Positions 7,562-11,358 of a DNA stretch of 11,358 nucleotides are shown piece by piece. Below the pieces are notes generated by a model. It saw only the letters and a program-made list of their open reading frames with translations. It had not been told where the DNA came from and ran no database searches. The position numbers were made by a program, and so were the translations under genes. Source of the DNA: Gammaproteobacteria bacterium (GTDB lineage Bacteria; Pseudomonadota; Gammaproteobacteria; Arenicellales; JAHEKD01); the NCBI GenBank assembly GCA_024638545.1, contig JAHEKD010000029.1:1-11358 (forward strand), read 5' to 3'. Position 1 is the first letter of the stretch. The number at the start of each line of letters is the position of its first letter.

Positions 7562-8955
7562 TGCATATCTTTTTTTACAACTGCCTGCTCAATAAACTCG
7601 ACGGCAAAATTTTTCTCCGCATAGTATTGAAAATGACCCCGCATGGTTTGCAGCCTGATTTTGTAGGCTGGATCGTTCATAAGTGATTCAATATGCATCG
7701 TAATTTTTTCGCTGTCATCGTCTGCTTTATCGCCCATGATACCCAGTCCATGCCATGCCACCCGCGCAGCACAACCATTCTGATCACCATGTGCAGTTGA
7801 ATAAACCAGCATTGGCACACCGTAGTACACACACTCATTGATCGTCGTAATCCCGCCGTGTGTGATCGCACAATCTGCAAGGCTCAGTAATTCCAGCTGC
7901 GGCGCCCATCCGAGTATTGTGATATTGTCAGGCAATGACCCAAACGCATCAGCCGACAACTTTCCGCCCAGACCGATAACCAGGTGCCAGTCTGAGCGCC
8001 TTTTAAATACCTCAATAATCAGTGACAAAAATACCTGATCCGTATTCCAGAAGGTGCCTAACGAGCAATAAACCAGCGGACTATCTGTTTCTTTAAGCCG
8101 ATATTTATCACGCAGATGATGCCACTGCCTGGTCGATTGATGATCACCCGGCGGGTCGACACGCTGCTCAAAAATCATCGGTCCGACATAATGCAGGCAC
8201 TCATGTTTGTTATGCGGAAAATCCATTTCATAAACATTGAATGTCAGTATCGGGATATTCCTGAACACCATGGGTCTTAACCACTGCTCGAAGTCAACAA
8301 GGCTGTCCAGGTTCATGCCGTGATATTTTGCGGTCAATCTCAGCAGTTCGGTATCCAGCGTCTGCAGGGATATCGGACTCGGTGAAAGGAAATCCTGCAG
8401 CAGATGCTTAAGCCGTCGTCTGAGACGTCTTTTACGTTTGATCCTGATTTCTTTTCTCCAGAGCGCGTTAACTCTTTGCCTCTCCTGCGCTGTTGCGGGT
8501 GGGTAAAGTGTGGTGTGCATGGGCGGCAGCATCTCATCTTTGAATATAGAAAACCATGCAATCGTTAATATAATCGGCAAATCGAGTTGAAGGCAAACCA
8601 GCACAACAAAATGCAGCTCAATATCGATGACCAGCACATCGGCCTCAAACCTGTCGACTGCGGCTAACAGCTCCCTGGCTTCAAGCGTTTGCATTCTTAT
8701 TTTTTGTTTTTCCCTGCGATTACTGAACCAGGTCGGCGTCATGGGCAGCGCCGGCTCCAATACTGCTAACGACTCATCTGTTCGCGCCTGGTCAAGCAGC
8801 CTTACACACGGATACCCATTTTGGGCTACCCGCGCTACGATATCTTCAGCACTCAGGTACAGCACTTCATGATCGGCCATCCTTAATCTTCGGAAAAGTT
8901 CATAGCTGCAGTTGAGGTTGCTGGAAAATCCGTTGGTGATATATGCGATTTTCAT
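7558..8955 (-). CDS. GT1-family (MGT/UGT-like) glycosyltransferase
   Basis: Predicted cytoplasmic nucleotide-sugar glycosyltransferase of the GT-B fold, 465 residues, a normal length for family GT1. The N-terminal Rossmann half starts MKIAYITNGF. The C-terminal half has the donor-binding signature of the UGT/macrolide glycosyltransferase group: GWAPQ (349-353), THGGITTINE (365-374), YGVPMLV (378-384) and HGDQN (389-393), with H366, E374 and D391-Q392 at the usual contact positions. Two oddities: the canonical GHxxP active-site His near the N-terminus appears as S12-N13-L14-N15-C16, and residues 167-184 are an almost continuous Arg/Lys stretch. The gene lies between the two halves of an A domain, 17 nt after the first; its TGA overlaps the start of the second (ATGA). 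It probably glycosylates the peptide or an intermediate; sugar and acceptor cannot be read from sequence. The ATG at 8955 has only a weak ribosome-binding site. Confidence 0.92.
   Translation of the reverse strand: MKIAYITNGFSSNLNCSYELFRRLRMADHEVLYLSAEDIVARVAQNGYPCVRLLDQARTDESLAVLEPALPMTPTWFSNRREKQKIRMQTLEARELLAAVDRFEADVLVIDIELHFVVLVCLQLDLPIILTIAWFSIFKDEMLPPMHTTLYPPATAQERQRVNALWRKEIRIKRKRRLRRRLKHLLQDFLSPSPISLQTLDTELLRLTAKYHGMNLDSLVDFEQWLRPMVFRNIPILTFNVYEMDFPHNKHECLHYVGPMIFEQRVDPPGDHQSTRQWHHLRDKYRLKETDSPLVYCSLGTFWNTDQVFLSLIIEVFKRRSDWHLVIGLGGKLSADAFGSLPDNITILGWAPQLELLSLADCAITHGGITTINECVYYGVPMLVYSTAHGDQNGCAARVAWHGLGIMGDKADDDSEKITMHIESLMNDPAYKIRLQTMRGHFQYYAEKNFAVEFIEQAVVKKDMQ
8404..8457 (-). other. 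Strongly basic segment within the glycosyltransferase
   Basis: Residues 167-184 of the glycosyltransferase contain about a dozen Arg/Lys in 18 positions (pattern RKEIRIKRKRRLRRRLKH), followed by LLQDFL. An amphipathic basic helix could bind acidic phospholipids or an acidic protein surface. This would suit a lipid-linked or carrier-bound acceptor. The role is inferred only from composition. Confidence 0.5.
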
Positions 8956-8972
8956 ATCATCTTACAGCCCGC

Positions 8973-11358
8973 CTATAGATGACGGTGCCGGGCCCTTTCC
9001 AGCAGCTCCTTTGCCTCGACCGGAGGCATGCCTGAAAGGGCATTATAAATCCGTTCGTCCAGATCCGATTCAGATAAAAGATTGGCATCGTCGGCTGCAT
9101 TATCTCCAGCACTCTCAACACTCAAAATAACAGCCTGCTCTATCAGTGGATTGTTAAGCAGGGCCTGCTCAATTTCAGCCGGCTCCAGCCGGTGCCCGCG
9201 AATTTTGATCTGGTCATCGATACGTCCGAGGAAGGTGATGTTTCCATTTGTATCCATGCTGCCCAGATCACCGGTCTTATAAAAACGTCTGGACGTGTAA
9301 GTTGAGTGATCTGCGTTAATTTCCAGATCGACAAACTGTCGCGCGCTTAAGTTATCTGCATTCAGATAGCCCGGTGATACACCTGGACCGGCGATACAAA
9401 TCTCACCGGGCACGTACAGCGGCAAGAGTCGCTCCGAGCGATCCAGGATCAGTATTTGTGTGGCGGGTATGGCCTTGCCAATTGGAACCGGCAGCTGAGA
9501 CTGGTGATCGCTGGCATCATAATAACTCGACCATACTGTTGCTTCTGTCGGGCCGTATTCATTATAAATTTTTGTCTCAGGCAGTAGTTCGCGGTGCAGC
9601 TGAAGCAGCGTACCGGAGTTCAATGCTTCACCGGCCAGGATAACCGTTGTCAACGACTGCAGTCTTGAGCCTGTACCCGTTGAGCTTGCGAATTCAAGTA
9701 TCAGCTCGTATAAGCCCGGCAGGCACAGTGTATGCGTGACCTGCTGCCGGTAGATCTTATCAATCAGTTTTTGCAAGTCCTGCTCCAGCCTGGGCTCACT
9801 GATTACAAGCCTGCCACCGGTCGTCAGCGTCCAGTAGATCCCGGCAACCGAACTGTCAAACACAAATGGTGATAACAGCAGGAACACGGACGGATCACCC
9901 GCATAACAGTGCGATCTGACCTGCGTTGAATAGGCCAGGTTGGCATGACTGATTTTGACGCCTTTAGGCATCCCTGTACTGCCGGAGGTGTAAAGAACAT
10001 AGGCGAGGGAATCCGGGCCTATATCCGCATGATGGACAGCCGGTTCGCGGTTTGAATTCAACTTGTCACTGAGTTGATCAATAAAAATTGTGTTCATATT
10101 CTTATCATTACCGATAATTCCTGTCTCGCCGCTTGTCAGGCACACGGCTGGCCGGGAATGCTCCAGCAGATAATTGATTCGATCTTTTGGGTAACCGGGA
10201 TCGATGACAACGTATGATGCCCCGGATTTAAGCACCGCGAGCATGCATTGAACAACTGGCTGCTCTCGGGACAGACAGATGGCCACCCGATTGCTGGAAT
10301 CACGATCATTAATAGCGCCTGTCTGTAATTTATGAATAATCTCCCCAGCTATCAGGTTTGCCATACGGTTGAGCTGCCTGTAGGTCAAATCACCTCCTGA
10401 TCCGGAAATTGCGATTGCATCAGATTGTGAATACGATTGGATCACGTCGTGGACGGGCCTGTCAAAATCGAAGCGATAGGTATCATCCAGGCTCATTTCC
10501 AGGATTCTGGCGCTGTGATGCACGGGCACTACATCTATACTGTGCACTGTTTTATCGGCTGAAACACAAACGCTAATCAGACAGTGGAACAGCTGTTCAA
10601 GCATGTCCCTGACCTGAAGATCAGAATACAGATTACTGTCATAGACGAGCCTGAACCGAAGTGGTGAAGCCGGAAGCATTAACAATACGCAGGGATAATT
10701 ACTCTGCTCTACATGCGTTACATTCTGAAGTTCGAGCTGTTCGCGATTACCGCTTTGATCATAAGGGTAATTTTCAACGACCAGTAAACAGTCAAACAGC
10801 TTAGCCTGGGCTTCGATTTCACTGCAGCGCTTTATTTCGGTCAACGCATCGTGTTCATACTCCTTGTGTTGATTTAAATTGGCCTGTAGTGCCTGCAGCC
10901 AATGCACAATATTTTGACTGTTAGGCCGCGATACCCTGACCGGCAGCGTATTGATGAACACGCCGACCATTTTCTCAATCCCGCGCAGCTGCGGGTTACG
11001 GCCTGAAAATGTTGCACCGTAAACTACATCGTCGCGGCCTGAATAAGTCATCAATAATAATGCCCAGGCAGCGTGAACAAGGGTATTGATACTGAGCCGG
11101 TGCTGCCGTGCAAATTTAAGTATCGTCTGACTGTCTTCAACACCACACTCAATGTCCTGTTCTGACAGGGCCATTGCCCTCGACGCGGAACGTTTAGCGA
11201 CTGGAAAACCCGCCAGCTGCGCATAGCCTTTTAAATAACTTTTCCAATAATATTCACTTTGATTGGCATCCGCAGTCTGGCAAAAATCAACAAAATCGCT
11301 AAACGGCCTGGGTTTGACGGATTCCGCTCGTCGACCTTCAATCATGCAACCGAAGACA
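8973..11358 (-). CDS. NRPS, partial: C domain (C-terminal half) and A-domain core ending after motif A8
   Basis: Non-ribosomal peptide synthetase protein whose 5' end lies beyond the window; the frame stays open to the edge, so the ATG at 11345 is not a credible start. Residues below count from that Met. Residues 1-275 are the second half of a condensation domain (SGRN at 114-117, GVFINTLP at 128-135, VVENYP at 189-194); its HHxxxDG motif would be off-window. Residues 290-745 are the A-domain core: A1 LTYRQLN (320-326), A2 around 371-383, A3 LYTSGSTGMPKG (451-462), A5 NEYGPTE (595-601), A6 GEICIAGPG (647-655), A7 YKTGD (689-693), A8 GRIDDQIKIRGHR (707-719). The usual A9, A10 and PCP are absent: after AVILSVESAG the protein runs into a helical tail and stops with TAG at 8973. 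The missing part starts the NRPS gene at 7561. Predicted pocket residues (GrsA alignment by eye) are D497, S498, A501, C541, I569, A571, E596, V604 and W605. D497 indicates an alpha-amino acid, but I cannot name it. The glycosyltransferase follows after 17 nt. Confidence 0.95.
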   Translation of the reverse strand, partial: VFGCMIEGRRAESVKPRPFSDFVDFCQTADANQSEYYWKSYLKGYAQLAGFPVAKRSASRAMALSEQDIECGVEDSQTILKFARQHRLSINTLVHAAWALLLMTYSGRDDVVYGATFSGRNPQLRGIEKMVGVFINTLPVRVSRPNSQNIVHWLQALQANLNQHKEYEHDALTEIKRCSEIEAQAKLFDCLLVVENYPYDQSGNREQLELQNVTHVEQSNYPCVLLMLPASPLRFRLVYDSNLYSDLQVRDMLEQLFHCLISVCVSADKTVHSIDVVPVHHSARILEMSLDDTYRFDFDRPVHDVIQSYSQSDAIAISGSGGDLTYRQLNRMANLIAGEIIHKLQTGAINDRDSSNRVAICLSREQPVVQCMLAVLKSGASYVVIDPGYPKDRINYLLEHSRPAVCLTSGETGIIGNDKNMNTIFIDQLSDKLNSNREPAVHHADIGPDSLAYVLYTSGSTGMPKGVKISHANLAYSTQVRSHCYAGDPSVFLLLSPFVFDSSVAGIYWTLTTGGRLVISEPRLEQDLQKLIDKIYRQQVTHTLCLPGLYELILEFASSTGTGSRLQSLTTVILAGEALNSGTLLQLHRELLPETKIYNEYGPTEATVWSSYYDASDHQSQLPVPIGKAIPATQILILDRSERLLPLYVPGEICIAGPGVSPGYLNADNLSARQFVDLEINADHSTYTSRRFYKTGDLGSMDTNGNITFLGRIDDQIKIRGHRLEPAEIEQALLNNPLIEQAVILSVESAGDNAADDANLLSESDLDERIYNALSGMPPVEAKELLERARHRHL
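8976..9062 (-). repeat. Helical tail motif, copy 1, at the C-terminus of the A-domain core protein
   Basis: The last 29 residues before the stop (762-790; key pattern DERI..AL..MPP.EAKELLERAR) form a predicted helix-turn-helix. They align without gaps to residues 9-37 of the downstream NRPS protein (7451-7537). Identical pairs include D, A, P, E, L and R, with several conservative ones such as I/V, N/Q, L/I, M/L, K/R and E/D. The two copies sit exactly at the two broken ends of the split A domain. The homology is judged by eye and is not statistically tested. Confidence 0.5.
9111..10478 (-). other. Adenylation domain core, motifs A1 to A8 (first part of split A domain)
   Basis: This segment encodes the large N-terminal subdomain and the first part of the small C-terminal subdomain of an NRPS A domain. 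Motifs A1-A8 are all present and well conserved, including the P-loop-like A3 (TSGSTGMPKG), the A5 YGPTE and the A7 TGD that contacts ATP ribose. The A8 hinge (GRIDDQIKIRGHR) is followed by EIEQALLNNPLIEQAVIL, the helix and strand normally preceding the LVAYVV strand. That next strand, motif A9 and the A10 lysine are not here. They are encoded at about 7232-7423, beyond the glycosyltransferase gene. Confidence 0.9.

Noticed and set aside
7451..9062. The NRPS break explained by a frameshift or sequencing error
   Set aside because: A complete 465-residue glycosyltransferase frame with its own start and stop separates the halves, so no small indel could rejoin them.
9374..9643. Plus-strand frame of 89 codons opposite the A domain
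   Set aside because: Antisense shadow of a conserved A-domain region, with no start signal or recognisable motif.
7558..10478. Split A domain as a simple pseudogene
   Set aside because: Motifs A1-A8 and A9-A10, the pocket Asp and the A10 Lys are all intact, frames are clean, and stop/start spacing is compact. This is not formally excluded without orthologues.

Overview
The window is one minus-strand run of seven genes, transcribed from the right edge (11358) toward the left edge (1). Its core is the terminal part of a non-ribosomal peptide synthetase (NRPS) assembly line with an embedded glycosyltransferase gene, followed by a reductase and two envelope/export genes. The organism is Gram-negative: there is a periplasmic LolA-like outer-membrane lipoprotein-sorting homologue and a LolE/MacB-type FtsX permease. 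Moderate base composition and protein style suggest a gammaproteobacterium or similar, but this is low-confidence inference. No RNA gene, CRISPR array, transposon or convincing terminator was seen.

Layout in order of transcription: (1) an NRPS protein cut by the right edge, with the second half of a condensation (C) domain and an adenylation (A) domain that stops just after motif A8 (8973-11358); (2) a GT1-type glycosyltransferase (7558-8955); (3) an NRPS protein that opens with the missing A9/A10 part of an A domain, then a carrier protein (PCP) and an epimerization (E) domain (5474-7561); (4) C-PCP-thioesterase with no A domain (3015-5459); (5) an NADP-type short-chain dehydrogenase/reductase (2195-2965); (6) a secreted PF17131-like LolA relative (1352-2107); (7) an FtsX-family ABC permease (28-1326). 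Gaps are 17 nt, a 4-nt overlap, 14, 49, 87 and 25 nt, so a single operon is likely.

The outstanding feature is the split adenylation domain. The two NRPS pieces flanking the glycosyltransferase add up to one complete A domain. The break lies between motifs A8 and A9, the site where 'interrupted' A domains carry an inserted auxiliary domain. The catalytic A10 lysine is on a different polypeptide from the ATP- and substrate-binding core. Each broken end carries a similar 29-residue predicted helical motif that could be a duplicated relic or a pairing interface. The glycosyltransferase stop overlaps the second half's start (ATGA), which argues for an organised split rather than decay.

Proposed logic (inference): a peptidyl or acyl chain from upstream modules is extended with one amino acid activated by the split A domain, epimerized to the D form and passed through an E-to-C docking pair to the last protein. 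There it meets a condensation domain and a carrier with no local A domain, and a Cys-type thioesterase releases it. The glycosyltransferase and reductase would tailor the product. The LolA-like protein and permease would move an amphipathic or lipidated product, or provide self-protection, at the envelope.
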